From Paulinella micropora (lineage: Eukaryota; Cercozoa; Imbricatea; Euglyphida; Paulinellidae): 64,000 bases of DNA. Each line of letters starts with the position of its first letter. Positions within the stretch are counted from its first letter, which is position 1. Below the pieces are notes generated by a model. That model did no database searches. It worked only from the letters and a program-made list of their open reading frames with translations, and was not told where the DNA came from. The position numbers were made by a program, and so were the translations under genes. Location: assembly GCA_019918135.1 (NCBI GenBank), contig WBZZ01002522.1, positions 1-64,000 of the forward strand, in the 5' to 3' direction. This document shows, piece after piece, positions 44,856 to 56,870 of this stretch.

Positions 44856-46731
44856 TCACAACGGCTGCCTCTTACATTTCCCAGATGGAACGAAATGATT
44901 GACTGTGTGCCACGGAAAACATTCTCCAGTTCGGCAAAAAAAATAGCGACAATCGCTGCAATAAGCACTGGTACGCTTGCGGATTCCATTACTAGCACAC
45001 ACCGCACAACAAGCCGAGTTCTGCTTACCCGCGCCGCGCTTACCATCACTCGCCTCGTTTGTAAGACTTACCAAATAGCCAGGGCATATCACACGCTTGC
45101 CCCTCGCTGCGCTCCTAGAACCTCCAAAAAGCCCCGCATAAGACACCAAACCCTCAATAAGTTCCTTGAGCATGTCTTTGCGTGTTTTTTCTTCATGAAA
45201 CTGTTTGTAGATGATAGTTGTGTTTGTAACCGCAACATCTAACAAACCCGCAAATAACTTGAACCAAGGCTTGTTGAATCTTACCGCCTTCTCAACTCCG
45301 TAACGAAGTCGTAACTGATCGCCTGTATCAACGCCGCCCATGTGCTGAGTGTATGTCTTGCAAATTTCAAAACAATTCACTGGAACCGTAGCTCCACCCC
45401 CCCCCCCCCCCCCCATGCAGCCTCCTTTCGACGTGGCTCATTGTACCCCCCAACACAGTTGACAAAAAATAAACCACCTGGGTGTCTTTCCAAGCAACAG
45501 CATGCATAGTGACTCCGTTATGACTCCAAGTGGCCATTGCGGACGTGCCCCGGTCACTATTCTTCTTGACTTCGTCCAGTAGCTCCTTTGCCGCCCTCAG
45601 CCTGGGTTTGACAACAGTGCCAATGCAGTTGATGCCCCTCTTTAGGACACAGTCAAAAAACAACTGCAGCCCTGTGTAAAACCTATCTAAAGCGATGATC
45701 CTGCCGCTTTGGTCGATGCCGGCTAGGTCTAAAAGCTTCATAACAACTGCATACGTCATTCCGTGCCCAGAATCGTCCTGCACCGTTCCCTCACCCTCAT
45801 AACAAAGCAGCGTATAAAAATAGCCTGTTACTGAACAGCACAGAGCAAACAGTTTGAATCCCCATTTGATGGGTTTTTTCGGTAAGTATTGCCTGAGGTA
45901 GGTACGCACTTTAAAAGGGATCATTCCCTCGTCGATTGACACCCACTGACCCAATTCCCACAGCCTAGGAAAATTTTCTTGTACAATCTCAATAAAGACT
46001 CGAACATTGAAAAGTTTGTCATACTGAGGGGAGTCACGAGGAGCTGCCAGACGGGGGTCAGTGAGATGAAAATAACGTTTGATATTCTGATACCTCACGT
46101 ACCCCATGATGCTTGCAAGGTCTGGCCACTGCCAGAAGTCTGACACAGCGCCAATCCAATAATCTGTTTCAGCAGGCAACCCCATCACCCCCATCATTAT
46201 AAGGATCGCCAAAAATGAAAGTATGTCAGATAGTGTCACGGGTACCCAAGGCCGCTGACGCTCTGAGGGGTTGAGATTACGTTTCCAGGTTGCATACTTG
46301 TTGGTGTTTCTTGTGACATTCTGCCAGAATTGCGTGGGTAAGAACATAAAGAAAATATCCACCATACTGAGGAGGTCGGGGGAACGCACAGAAAGTGATG
46401 CCCTGGACTGCCCTTCGAATGCCGGCAGCACACGAGGAGGTGCAACACCCACCTTCCATTCTTTGACATCTTTGAACTCACTGGCAGGTAGGCTATCGCC
46501 TTCGTCAATCTCTAGTGCCGGATCCTCCTCCTCGTCTTCACCAGACCCCTCATCTTCTTCGACATCATCGTCACTGACAAGTGAGTCGCTGGGATGAGGG
46601 GCTCGTTTGTTGTCCATATCTCCTTCTTTTTGATCCTCTTCATCGATTGAACTACCCGACTCATCCCCCGACTCTGGCGGTCTGTTGGAAAACAGTACAG
46701 TAAGGAATACTGACAGCCAACGCAGATGCAT
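44856..46731 (-). CDS. piggyBac transposase, main part
   Basis: The DDE_Tnp_1_7 core is clear. After a Ser/Glu/Asp-rich start, the D-I-L-S-F-L-A-I-L-I-M-M-G segment leads to the three catalytic Asp in S-I-D-E-G-M-I-P-F-K, I-A-L-D-R-F-Y and M-G-G-V-D-T-G-D-Q. A cysteine-rich C-terminal finger (C-C-A-V-C ... C-S-D-C ... C) follows. An 18-C run (45,397-45,414) splits the frame between the second and third Asp; the run is long enough to vary in length or be misread. The main exon follows a TTCCAACAG acceptor (about 46,682). Transposition by excision and precise TTAA duplication is the family's reaction. Confidence 0.9.
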
Positions 46732-47259
46732 GTATGGAAGTACAGAAATCTACTATACTTCCAGCATCGTCCTTGGCCGAGAACAAAACAGAAGCAAATT
46801 GCACAAAATAGCTGAAACCAGGTAGGGATAGGTACACATAGTCATCGTCATCAGGGTCGCTGGGTATCAAGCCGTCCTCACTGCAAACACGCAGAGAAAC
46901 CATTCGACATCACAAGAAAAATTCGAGGTTCAAGAAAAACAAGTCTACCCAGCATTTATTGCATTTTTGGCATCTCAGTCGATTTCCTGGCCTTGCCCAA
47001 GTATGCCGTTATCGGCAGAGCCACTCCCTTGAATTCTGTATTTGATAATCTCCGAAGCAATCATCATGGAATCGTCTTCATCCTCCGCATCCCACTTCAT
47101 CCAAAACTTGTCTTTTGTACGACCATACTGTCGAGAAACAGTACCCTCAATCTCCCTCGTCTTCCAGTCATCAGGCCATTTTTGTTTGGCATAAGCATCA
47201 CCAAATTCCCTGACCGGAAGACGCACACGGACTGTGAGAAGCTCTTGGTGCGCAGACAT
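46683..47259 (-). CDS. piggyBac N-terminal exons
   Basis: An ATG at 47,259 opens a frame of about 95 residues with F-G-x-x-Y-A, W-P-x-x-W, I-x-G-T-V and W-D-x-E-D. This small N-terminal domain is seen, to my knowledge, in some algal and oomycete piggyBac proteins. A second acidic segment (about 46,740-46,880) begins after a GTTTGCAG. Exact splice sites are uncertain because a stop codon precedes the nearest donor-like GT. Confidence 0.5.
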
Positions 47260-47735
47260 GATGTTGAAAAAAAAAAAAAAGGTCCCCGCCACGTAAAAAA
47301 AGGCAACGAAAATTCGTGAAAAAAAGTGGTTGGTGCCTGGTTTCAGTTTCATATTTAAGTCACTTCTAGAAAAGCTATGACATTCTGGTTTTCACAGATA
47401 GCTTCCCCAACACGTAAATATTAAATTTGCAGCGTAGTACAACTTGTTTCGATTGGTATTTATGTTTTTATTCAACTCAAAAATTCAAACCACTTTTGGG
47501 GATTGAAGCCACTTTTGGGGATTGAAACCGGTTAAGGGTTAAGCTTTAATAAGAAAGCGGCGCCAGCAGAGCGCAATCGACAACGGCCTTCACAATGCTA
47601 CTTGTCGAGTACCGGCAACCGGGGCCCCTCTTACCGGTCGTAGACTTCACGCACGAAGAATTTACTATAATAACAGTGCGAAGAATTTCTTACAATGGTC
47701 ACTAGTACGATATTGAATAAACGACATTAATAACT

Positions 47736-48167
47736 ATCCTAACGATATGAAGACTGTGGAATACCCATTTATTTTGTCTGTTATAATCAAAAGATATTAT
47801 TTAATGTAAGCAGTGGTATTTATCCTTCCAGTTCCCCAGCACTCTGAAAATAACCTAATCTTCCTCCTCTGCAAAGAGAGGAAACCAGTATGGCAGAAAA
47901 TGTAGAGACTGTCAGAGCCAAGCAAACAAAAGGAAAAAGAGAGGCATTTCCCAGTGTCACCCCTAACGATAATATAGTATACGGCTTAAAAAAGTAGTAC
48001 TACTAACCGGTTATGAATAGTAATATTATCATGATCGTTTTCAACCGGCCCAAAAGTATATAAATAAAAACGGATATAACTACATCTTAAAGAGATATAG
48101 CTCTTCTATACATCACTGTGTATAGGGGTATAAGAAAAGGTCGCATATTTACCTATCTGCGCCTACA
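47736..48167 (+). repeat. Terminal inverted repeat (inner end, right arm)
   Basis: Partner of 23,181-23,612. It ends at GCGCCTACA (48,167). Confidence 0.75.
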
Positions 48168-49272
48168 TATGTTTTTTTAAACCCCCTATAGGTCTTTAGT
48201 CAATCCGCCGTTTTAAAAATATAAAAAATATATTAATAAATTCTTCATATCACCCGGATTCAGAATCTGCAATCGGTGTCAAGAAATTTTTAGTAGTTTT
48301 TACAAAGTCTCAATTTAAAGTTTACATGAAATCAACCATACGTTTCAGTTTCAAGCCTGCCACACATTGGCTTCTTCCAATTCATTTCTGCTGTCCGGCT
48401 TTTTTTTCGAATTCACTCTCAACAACCTGTGCTGTGTTCATGCTTTTTGCTTCCTGTTTTTGCATTCCCCACTTCAATTCCAAAATTATTGAACCTACTT
48501 GCTTGCCACATACCTACACTCACTTTCCTACAATTCTTTTTTTTTTATCTGTTCGACTGCCTGCGTTTGGGTGTGTTTTGTCCTGCCACGTTCCTGCTTG
48601 TCCCATCATGTTGTATTTGTTCCTTGTCCACGCGTTCCTCAGTTGTGCTCTTTCTTGCATTTTTGTTTTGCATATTGTTTTCCAAGTATTGCTCTCCTGA
48701 TTTGCCTCAAAAACTCTTTCCCCCTTTCATTCCTTGCCTGTGCTTGCCCACTCTGAACTTCAGGCATTCTCGTCCTGTGCTGTCATGTTTGTTTTCGTGT
48801 CTCTCCTACGCGCCCTCATTGTCTCCTTTGCTTGGTTTTTGTTTGCTTTAACTCTGTGGGTGTTGGGGTGTTGGAAAATGCTGGTTGCAATCATTTCGTG
48901 TTTCTTGTCGATGTGAGAGGGGGGTCTGAAGTTTATACTTGTTGTTTTTTTTTCTATTTCATTGCGCTAAAGTGTGTTTGAGCAAACCACACATGCTACA
49001 CTACAATACATGTTGTCTGCTCCATGCCTAGTGGTAGGGTTCATGAAACAAACACAAAACAACACATTCTACACACATTATGCCTGTCAAATCTGACTGT
49101 TTTGACTGTATTTTTCATTTTTCTGAAATGTTATGTTTTTTACTTTTGCTATGTGTTGTGTGTCTCTGTTGTCGCTGTTTATGCCATGTTGTGCTTGTCT
49201 GCTGTTGGAACTATGTGTCCTCTGCATTTTAGGCCTATTTTCCATGCTTTTTGTTTGTGTTTGCAGATTTAC
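48168..49272 (+). other. Leader of the unknown gene (right arm)
   Basis: The mirror of 22,080-23,180: pyrimidine-rich, with no supported coding sequence, ending at a TTTGCAG acceptor just before the start codon. Confidence 0.4.
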
Positions 49273-50180
49273 GATGGCCTCCGTTCCAAATTCGGCCCCA
49301 GCCGCCCCCATCGTGGACGAAGTGGAGGAACACCTGTCCCTCAACGTCATGCTTGACCGACTCCGCTCGTGGAATATCCCCCACCCCAAGCAAGTCCGTG
49401 GCGTCGCCTACGACGTCACCGTCAGGGCCGCTTACAAGGCCCAGGCCGCCGTCTACAAGAACACTGGGCAATCGGCCACGCGCACCCGCCCCTACCCACG
49501 CCCCCCACCCACACAGCGCATGAACATAGCTGCTCATGAGCCACGCCCACGCCCACGCCGCCAATCTGCTGCTCTTACATAGGAAAGCCTATGCCTCATG
49601 CCTACCACTTCACAGCTTGCCATGCCTCTTCTTCTTGCCCGCAGGTAGCTATACCTAACACGCTCGCGTGCCATAACATACAGCGGCGCGCCCAGCTTCA
49701 CTCGCCAAATAAAATACACAACACCATGGCCATTCAACATGGACATTAGCCGCAAGCTCGTTAGCGAAGTCAAGCCCCACATTATCCGCGACACCCCCAA
49801 CAACTACGTTGTGGGGGTGCGGGATTACGACGACATAGTTGCGTTAGAGTTAGGGGTAGATGCGAAGAATGCCACGCTAGATAGGCGCCTGCTGCCCATG
49901 TTCCGCAAATCACAGAGGGAAATAGGGGCTGGGTTCAAGCGCTCCAACACCTGGTGCCACAAAGCGACGGCAAGGAGGTAAGCCCCCCCCCCCCCCCTCT
50001 CTCTCTCACACACACACAGACACACACACACACTCTCTCTCCCTCATGTTCTTGTGTGTGTGTGTGTGTGTGTGTTGTTGTTGTTCTTGTTGTTGTGTAG
50101 CCGCAATTGGAGACGATTGTCTGCCTTCTGCGGTTTTCGGTGCGCACCGTCATGCGCCACACCTACGGTGTGTCGGTACG

Positions 50181-50213
<33 letters not shown>

Positions 50214-50928
50214 CTCTCTCTGTCTGTTTGCTAGCTCCGTATCCCTCGACACACACACACACACTCTCTCTCCCTCTCTCTCTCTCTCTCTGTCTGTTTG
50301 CTAGCTCCGTATCCCTCGTGCCAACTACATTCCCACTGTCCACATCGGGGCTGTCATCATTTTTCCCGAGCGGCCGACCTCGGTAGGTAATAACTGGAGG
50401 GTGGTGCTGCGATCTGCCGACGGGTGGCAATTCTGCTGCAACTCCGACGGCAAGTCGGAGCGCAGCGAGATTTTCTATCTGTAGTGGATTCGCTCGCGCA
50501 AGCCCTACAGTTATTCCTACGAGCTCAACGCCACGAGAGAGAGATGCATCTACGATGGGGCGTGGGAGTGGCAGAAGATTGTGTTAGCCTGGCTGACGGC
50601 GGCCGACGTGGTGCGCAACGCGCAGGGTGGCTTCCGCCTACCGCCAGCCGTGCGTGGAATCATCGCCAGCTACGAAGTCCACAATCGCGGCCGCGTGGTC
50701 CCCGTGGAGTACGTCTACATCACCATCGTCGGCTGGCGGGAGCGTTTTGCCTACAAGAAGATCGGCCACATCAAGTTCGAGCAGTACGTCCTGGTCGAGG
50801 ACGTACCGCGCGAGCTGGAGGCGGAGGAGATGGAGCTGGGCACCGACGACGAGTCCGACGGCGAACAGCAGCAGCAGGCCGACGCGGCGCCGGTCGTGGA
50901 GTACGACCCATCGACGGTCCCTCTCCCC

Positions 50929-50969
<41 letters not shown>

Positions 50970-51178
50970 CTTCCCTTTGTCTCGATCGCCTATCATGGTT
51001 GTGGTAGGAGCTGGTGAAGCTGGCGAGGCAGGGTCTGTCATCGTGGACGCTTGCCAAGATCCTCCTTCATCGCCTTCGCAAGGCTTTGGGTCGTCTTTGG
51101 CGAGCCCTGTGCGCCGCTCCCCCCGAGTTAACCGCAGTGCCGCTAACAGCAATGCTGTGCCTATGTGTGTGGAAAGTC
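49273..51178 (+). CDS. Unknown spliced gene in the TIR element (right arm)
   Basis: Starts at ATG 49,273. The first open segment ends at a TAG at 49,580, where the left arm has TAT and stays open for 22 more codons. The second segment (49,739-49,977) ends at AG/GTAAGC. The small exon is about 50,100-50,176 and a long segment runs from about 50,309 to 50,935 with an in-frame TAG at about 50,482, also present in the left arm. The later part is Trp/Tyr-rich, then acidic and Gln-rich. No family was recognised. Its constant pairing with the transposase-like gene in one element suggests a role in mobility or cargo. Confidence 0.4.
50934..50966 (+). repeat. (CT)n microsatellite
   Basis: Partner of the (GA)n run at 20,355-20,401, but shorter. 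Confidence 0.9.
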
Positions 51179-51179
51179 C

Positions 51180-51346
51180 TAGGAGTGTAGGTGGTAGTGT
51201 AGGTGGTAGTGTAGGTGGTAGTGTAGGTGGTAGTGTAGGTGGTAGTGTAGGTGGTAGTGTAGGTGGTAGTGTAGGTGGTAGTGTAGGTGGTAGTGTAGGT
51301 GGTAGTGTAGGTGGTAGTGTAGGTGGTAGTGTAGGTGGTAGTGTGG
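51180..51346 (+). repeat. 12-bp coding minisatellite, about 13-14 units
   Basis: Units GTAGGTGGTAGT encode Val-Gly-Gly-Ser in the frame of the preceding gene. About six units fewer than in the left arm. Confidence 0.95.
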
Positions 51347-51511
51347 GTTCACATGCAATGTCAACCCGCTCTCAACGCAGTGCCTCTGATCCAAAGCAAA
51401 ACAGGGGAGGGTAGGGAGGCTCGTGGGCAACAGGAACTAGATTGGGATGGGAATTCCCGGATGTCAGGTTACTCATTCAGCACTTGACTTTTTTTTTTTC
51501 AATAATACTTA

Positions 51512-51557
<46 letters not shown>

Positions 51558-51827
51558 TTGGACACCGTGATAGCCCAGTGGTCAAGTTCTACCATCTGGG
51601 CCCTGTCGCCAGTTCGATTCCCGTCGGTGCCACCAGTATTTTCATTGAACATACCGGTCTATTTCTGGACCAGTATTTTCATTGAACATACCGGCCCGTC
51701 TGGAAGTGTTGGAACTGCCCTTGCGGGGGTGTCATTAGGGCTTATCGTCAATTCTTCGTACTCCCCTCACGGGTGAGACGATGGAGGCGCATGTGCAGAA
51801 ATGCATCAGCCATTGACAGAGAAGCAC

Positions 51828-51869
<42 letters not shown>

Positions 51870-52135
51870 GGACACCGTGATAGCCCAGTGGTCAAGTTCT
51901 ACCATCTGAGCCCTGTCGCCAGTTCGATTCCCGTCGGTGCCACCAGTATTTTCATTGAACATACCGATCCGTCTGGACCAGTATTTTCATTGAACATACC
52001 GGCCCGTCTGGAAGTGTTGGAACTGCCCTTGCGGGGGTGTCATTAGAGCTTATCGTCAATTCTTCGTACTCCCCTCACGGGTGAGACGATGGAGGCGCAT
52101 GTGCAGAAATGCATCAGCCATTGACAGAGAAGCAC

Positions 52136-52192
<57 letters not shown>
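51512..52192 (+). repeat. SINE cluster with (ATT)n arrays (right arm)
   Basis: Two full SINEs (51,558-51,826 and 51,869-52,135), each ending in (ATT)n. The partner of 18,966-19,736, without the extra 41-bp SINE piece. Confidence 0.9.
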
Positions 52193-52698
52193 AAACCAAG
52201 GTGGTGGTTGTTGTTCCACCCCACCAATTTTCACAAGCATCTATGGTCAGGCTAAATATTAATTAATGAAAGCCTGACCACATCTGTTTGTGACTTTATT
52301 TTTTTTCTTTTTGTATTATTAAATTTCATTATCAATTATTAATATCATAGTGTATTAATATTAGTATTAATAATGAATCCGGTACATTTACTTAATAGTA
52401 GCCGCAATATTAGTATTAATTAATATATATTAATATTATTAATAATATATATATACTATATCTGAGGCGTACTGATGCAGCTAATGGCATATCCTCAACG
52501 GACATAAGCCTCCAATACCCTTGTTCGAGGTCCTCCACCCCCCCGTGTCAGTCTCTCGCCTGATGATCGGGGCCACCGATGGAGCTCCTGAGGGCAAGAC
52601 TGCACTAAGCCGAGGTTATTCCATATATATACATATATATTAATATTAATATTATTAATAATTATATGATATTAATATTAATATAACGAATAAATTTA
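52193..52698. repeat. AT-rich segments with family-C fragment (right arm)
   Basis: The mirror of 18,460-18,965. The family-C fragment lies at about 52,452-52,621 between AATATT-rich palindromes. Confidence 0.75.
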
Positions 52699-55600
52699 TT
52701 AATCGTCTTCGTCAGCAGCGACAAAGTAAAAGTGTGACTTGTCAACATTGATGACATCAGAAATGTCAGGCTCGCCTTGGCGACAATCAGCCATGTGAGT
52801 CTTGAAACATTTCTGGTAAACAAAACTGCGGGCGCACAATGTACACCGGTACTTGTACTCCTTTAACATGAAGCCACGGAGCTGAAGTTCACGAACCCTA
52901 TAGTCCGCTTCTATCAGCTCCCGCAAGTACGTCAAAGAACGACGTGCGCAGCGCTTGAAGAATAAATGCCCGTGCATATTATTCATCAGCTCTAGTGACT
53001 GGCATAAGAAGTAGTAAATAGTACCGATCAACATAAAAAAATCAGCCACATCATTGATAACAAACAAGATGTACATATGGTGTGATAAAATCGTCTAGCT
53101 CTAGGTACAAAGGCGTGGGCGCAATTCCCTTGGCACGCAAAATGCTGCCGTCAGGACGTGTAACAGCCGGATGTCGACCGTCCTCGTCTTGAGGACGACG
53201 AGCCCAACAGATGAAGGAATACGGATCACCTTCCATCTCCGCTTTCCACTCCCCGCTCACGATCGTTGGATGCTCTGGCTGCACCGCCGGTGATGTAGCA
53301 TCCCGGAACACTTTGCGAGTCTGAGACTGCCAAAGCAAGGCAGCCGCAGGCTCAAACTGTGTCGGGGTGTTAATCTTCCGGAATTGCTGCCACCACGCCT
53401 TCCAAAAAGATTGGATGCGCTGCCAACGGCCAGGAGCTAAAAGCTAAGTGAGGTCTATGTTTCCTCGATAGACTTCTTCAAAAAGGGAACGAAGCGGCTT
53501 ACCCCGATCAAGGCCGTGCCACTCCATTTCCTTTGTGTCCCGGTTAGGCCGTATTTTAAACCCGGAAATCACTTTACCACTTCTGATATTGCCTTTGTTA
53601 GATAGAATATCACTTAAGCGTTTCAAGCGATTCGTAAGTCTAAAGTACGGTGAATCGGGTGGAATATCCGCACCCCAAGGAGTATCAGGCCGGCCGTCGC
53701 AAATCTCACGCATCAAAAAATCAACCATGCGCCCACATATACGTAACATCATATGTAACAAGTCAGGAACATGACGATTCATAGGCACAAAATGAAACAA
53801 GCTACGATCGTGTGCCATGCCTGGCGTTGTTTTGTCAGCTGTGGCACTGTCACGCATGGGTCACATTCGTGACAGATCGCCCCGATCATTTTTATGACAT
53901 AAACACATATAACAAAAATGATCGGCACCGGCAGACTTCTGGCCGCACACAGTACGTAACCATTTCATATCACCGGTAACATAAAGCTGAACATCATATT
54001 TAATACCGGTTGCCGATGATGTCCAACCGTCCTTCTCCCAGGATTCAAAGGTTTTAAGCATTTCCCCTATTCAATTTCAAATTTAATATTAATATTAAAA
54101 TTTGATGCGTAACAAAAACTAACTAGTATTAATAAAACTTTCAATATTAATATTAATAATTTTATTAATAATAATAATCAACATGAAAGAAAGGGGAATG
54201 AGAGAAAAAGATGAAAATGATTCTCTTATTCCACTTTCTTCTCAGCCTCGGGGGGGGGGGGGGGGGGAAATAGGCGACTTCGATGAGAGACGCAATTGCA
54301 GTTCCGAACTTAAGAATATGTTCGAAACCGCAATTGGGTTTAAGCGAATTTTGAGGTAAGAATAAACACGGGGGCAAAGCGTAATGCTTTGCCCCTGCAT
54401 ACATACCTAAAAATTGGTTTTAGGTGTATTACAACATTAAAGCATACCACACACCCATTTGCCCCCGTATTAGTTAGTAATAGTAACATTGGCGTAGATA
54501 TATAAAGTGACACACCCCACTACACCCTCACCTCTCTCTCAGAGAATGGAGGCACTCGTGGACCCGCATATTGCTTCAGTTCCACGAGGTCCTCCTTACA
54601 CTTGCACATGAGCAATGGAAAAATTCCCTCCTGAGTAGTAGGGTGCTGGAAACCCTTCACCAATTCCCTCTTCTGATCCAAAGCAAAACATTTCATCGCC
54701 CACGTAACCATGCTGTGGTTTGCCCCCAACTTGCTGCCGTCCCCCCCAATCGGAATGCATAGCTGCCATACATCGGACGCCCCTCTCTCCCGCCATCCCG
54801 CCTCCAACTGCAGCATAAGCTTGTTGGGATCTGCTGCTGCCGACTTGCCATCTTTTGCACCTTCAAGACCGTACTTGGGGATGATCTCTTGCGTCAAGTC
54901 CTTGCGTTGTTTCACCAACTACAAAAACAAAAACAAAAAAGGTCATTAGAACAGAGCAGAGAGAGAGCAAATGATAATCTTTGCACCCGTTAACCAAGGG
55001 TGCTGACTTGCCCGCAGCAGATTGGTCACCTGTTGGTCGGACATCACGTTGCAATCCATATGCAGCAACGTTTGCGTGGCGATCTTAGCCTGCTGGTCAT
55101 CGCCAGGCTTGAACACTAACTGCTCGCTCAGGTTCATGTACTGGAGCGTGAACTCCTCCACCTCTGCATCCGTGAAACCATGCCATTGGGCCTCCCCCAA
55201 AAACTGCCCAACAATCGCCTTCGCCTTTGCTATCCTCCGCCTCCTCAACATCATGGCTCCTGGCTTAACTTGGGATTCCTTTCTTGGTTTTGGCACACGA
55301 CACGTTAGGTAGTAGTAATCTCTGTTTTTGTGCATGTCACACATTATGTTGTCCCTTGCATCGTCCAAAACGGAAACCAACTCCGAATCCGAAGGGATAG
55401 AGATTGGTGGCCGTTTTGGAGTCTGGTCACCACCCCCAAGGTCGAACTGCTCTTGTGCTTTCTGGGCAATCTCTTCGAAAACTGAGGACAAGTCCTTGGG
55501 GGGGTGATTGCCTTGAGTGTCACCCTCAGTTGTGTCAGGGGAAACGAAAACAACGCCTGTGTGCCTGCCATAAACGGGGGATGCTTTTCGTTCGTCTGTT

Positions 55601-55735
55601 ACTGCTTTTCGTTTCTGATACTTAGTTTTTTTTCCCCTGGTCAGACAGACGTTTTTGCCTCTCAGTCGTTTTTACGTTTTTGTCCCAAGTCTTGCGGCTT
55701 GTCCAAGCTCTGCCAGGAGGCTTGGGACGAGGCAT
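52699..55735 (-). CDS. DDE-transposase-like gene (right arm)
   Basis: The same gene as 15,421-18,459. The start codon is at 55,735. The A run after the basic N-terminus has eight residues here against nine in the left arm, so the two copies fall into different wrong frames. The G-D-G and G-D-M-K motifs, the C-x2-C and the C-terminal C2H2-type finger are all retained. In-frame stops match those of the left copy, so most decay predates the duplication. Confidence 0.5.
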
Positions 55736-56417
55736 TTGAAGGTGCTTCTGAGCTTTAAAAAAAAGTGCCGCCAGACTGCGCCGGTTCGTAAAAAAAGTTG
55801 ACAGGATTTGGCTTTTTTGCTGGCATGGCCTGGACCGGCCTGAACATTTTTTAGGGTAAAGGGTCACAAAAACATCAAAAACCCAGGAAACTAAGGCTTC
55901 TGAAGTACTGCTCCTTTTTTCAAAAGGGCTGTAGATTCAGAAAGATCACAGTCTATATTACTGCTCACCAAATTATCGCAAATTATAGACAAAGTTTGCC
56001 CCAGTAACTTTTTTTAATAAACAAAACACAAAACTTTTTATCCGTTATAAAATCTGAATTTCAAATGATTTTTTTTCAGCTAGCAGTAGATCTCATCGTG
56101 ATTTTTACAACATAAAAGGGCGATTAAAAAAACGTTAAAAACTCAAAAAATTATAGTTGCCTCCGTTTTCGACCCCACTAAAACGACCTAAGAAACATAT
56201 GTAAAGCAGGGACTCCGTACTCAGAGTAGCTGAGACTTCAGACCAATTATAACTTTCACTGACAGACCGCCGGGAACGGTATGAATAGTATATTGCCATT
56301 ATATACCGGGTGGGCAGGCATAATCACTTCTCCCCCGAGCGCGCTCACCCCTATGCGCGCAAGAAGTCGAATTTACACCGCCGCCGACCAACCAGGCTTG
56401 GGATAGAATGCAAATAC
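55736..56417. other. Leader region of the TIR element (right arm)
   Basis: The mirror of 14,739-15,420; no gene was seen. It includes the TATACCGGGTGGGCAGGCA motif. Confidence 0.4.
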
Positions 56418-56854
56418 TGTAGGCGCAGATAGGTAAATATGCGACCTTTTCCTCCCTTTACACACATAGGTGAGCTATACTAGTCTCGTCAAGATGAAGT
56501 GTCATATAGTTATATCCGTTTGAAAGTTTTATTTATATACAAAGGCTTTTGAGCCGGTTGAATTTCAAACGATAATATTAAGATATATAATCGGTACTAC
56601 TTTTTTAAGCTGGATAATATTATAGTTAGGGGTGACATCAGGGAATGGCTCTCTGTTTCCTTTTTGTTGCTTGGCTCTGACAGTCTTCTATATTTTCCGC
56701 CATACTGGTTTCCTCTCTTCTGTAGAGGAGGAAGATTAGGTTATTTTCAGATTGCTTTGGAATTGGATGGATGTTGAAATACCCCGGCGTGCGTTAAATA
56801 ATATCTTTTGAATATAACCGACAAAAGTGGAGTCCCAGCCTAGATTTTTATATC
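56418..56854 (-). repeat. Terminal inverted repeat (outer end, right arm)
   Basis: Partner of 14,302-14,738. It begins TGTAGGCGCAGATAGG at 56,418. Confidence 0.75.
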
Positions 56855-56870
56855 CTCCAATTTCAATTAA

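Larger units (their letters stand above)
44683..47541 (-). mobile_element. piggyBac transposon, apparently complete, inserted at TTAA
   Basis: It is bounded on both sides by TTAA and starts with the inverted terminal repeat CCCTTAACCGGTTT. The flanking sequence outside (GTACTGCTGATAG and AAAGC) is continuous in the left arm as AAAGCTTAAGTACTG, so the left arm is the unoccupied site and one TTAA is duplicated here, as piggyBac does. Four copies of a CCACTTTTGGGGAT-like motif lie next to the ends. The minus strand encodes a transposase with all three catalytic Asp. Confidence 0.95.
47736..56854. mobile_element. 9.3-kb TIR element, right-arm copy
   Basis: The inverted counterpart of 14,302-23,612. 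Terminal repeats are at 47,736-48,167 and 56,418-56,854. It holds the same two genes in mirrored order, a shorter minisatellite and two SINEs. Confidence 0.5.
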
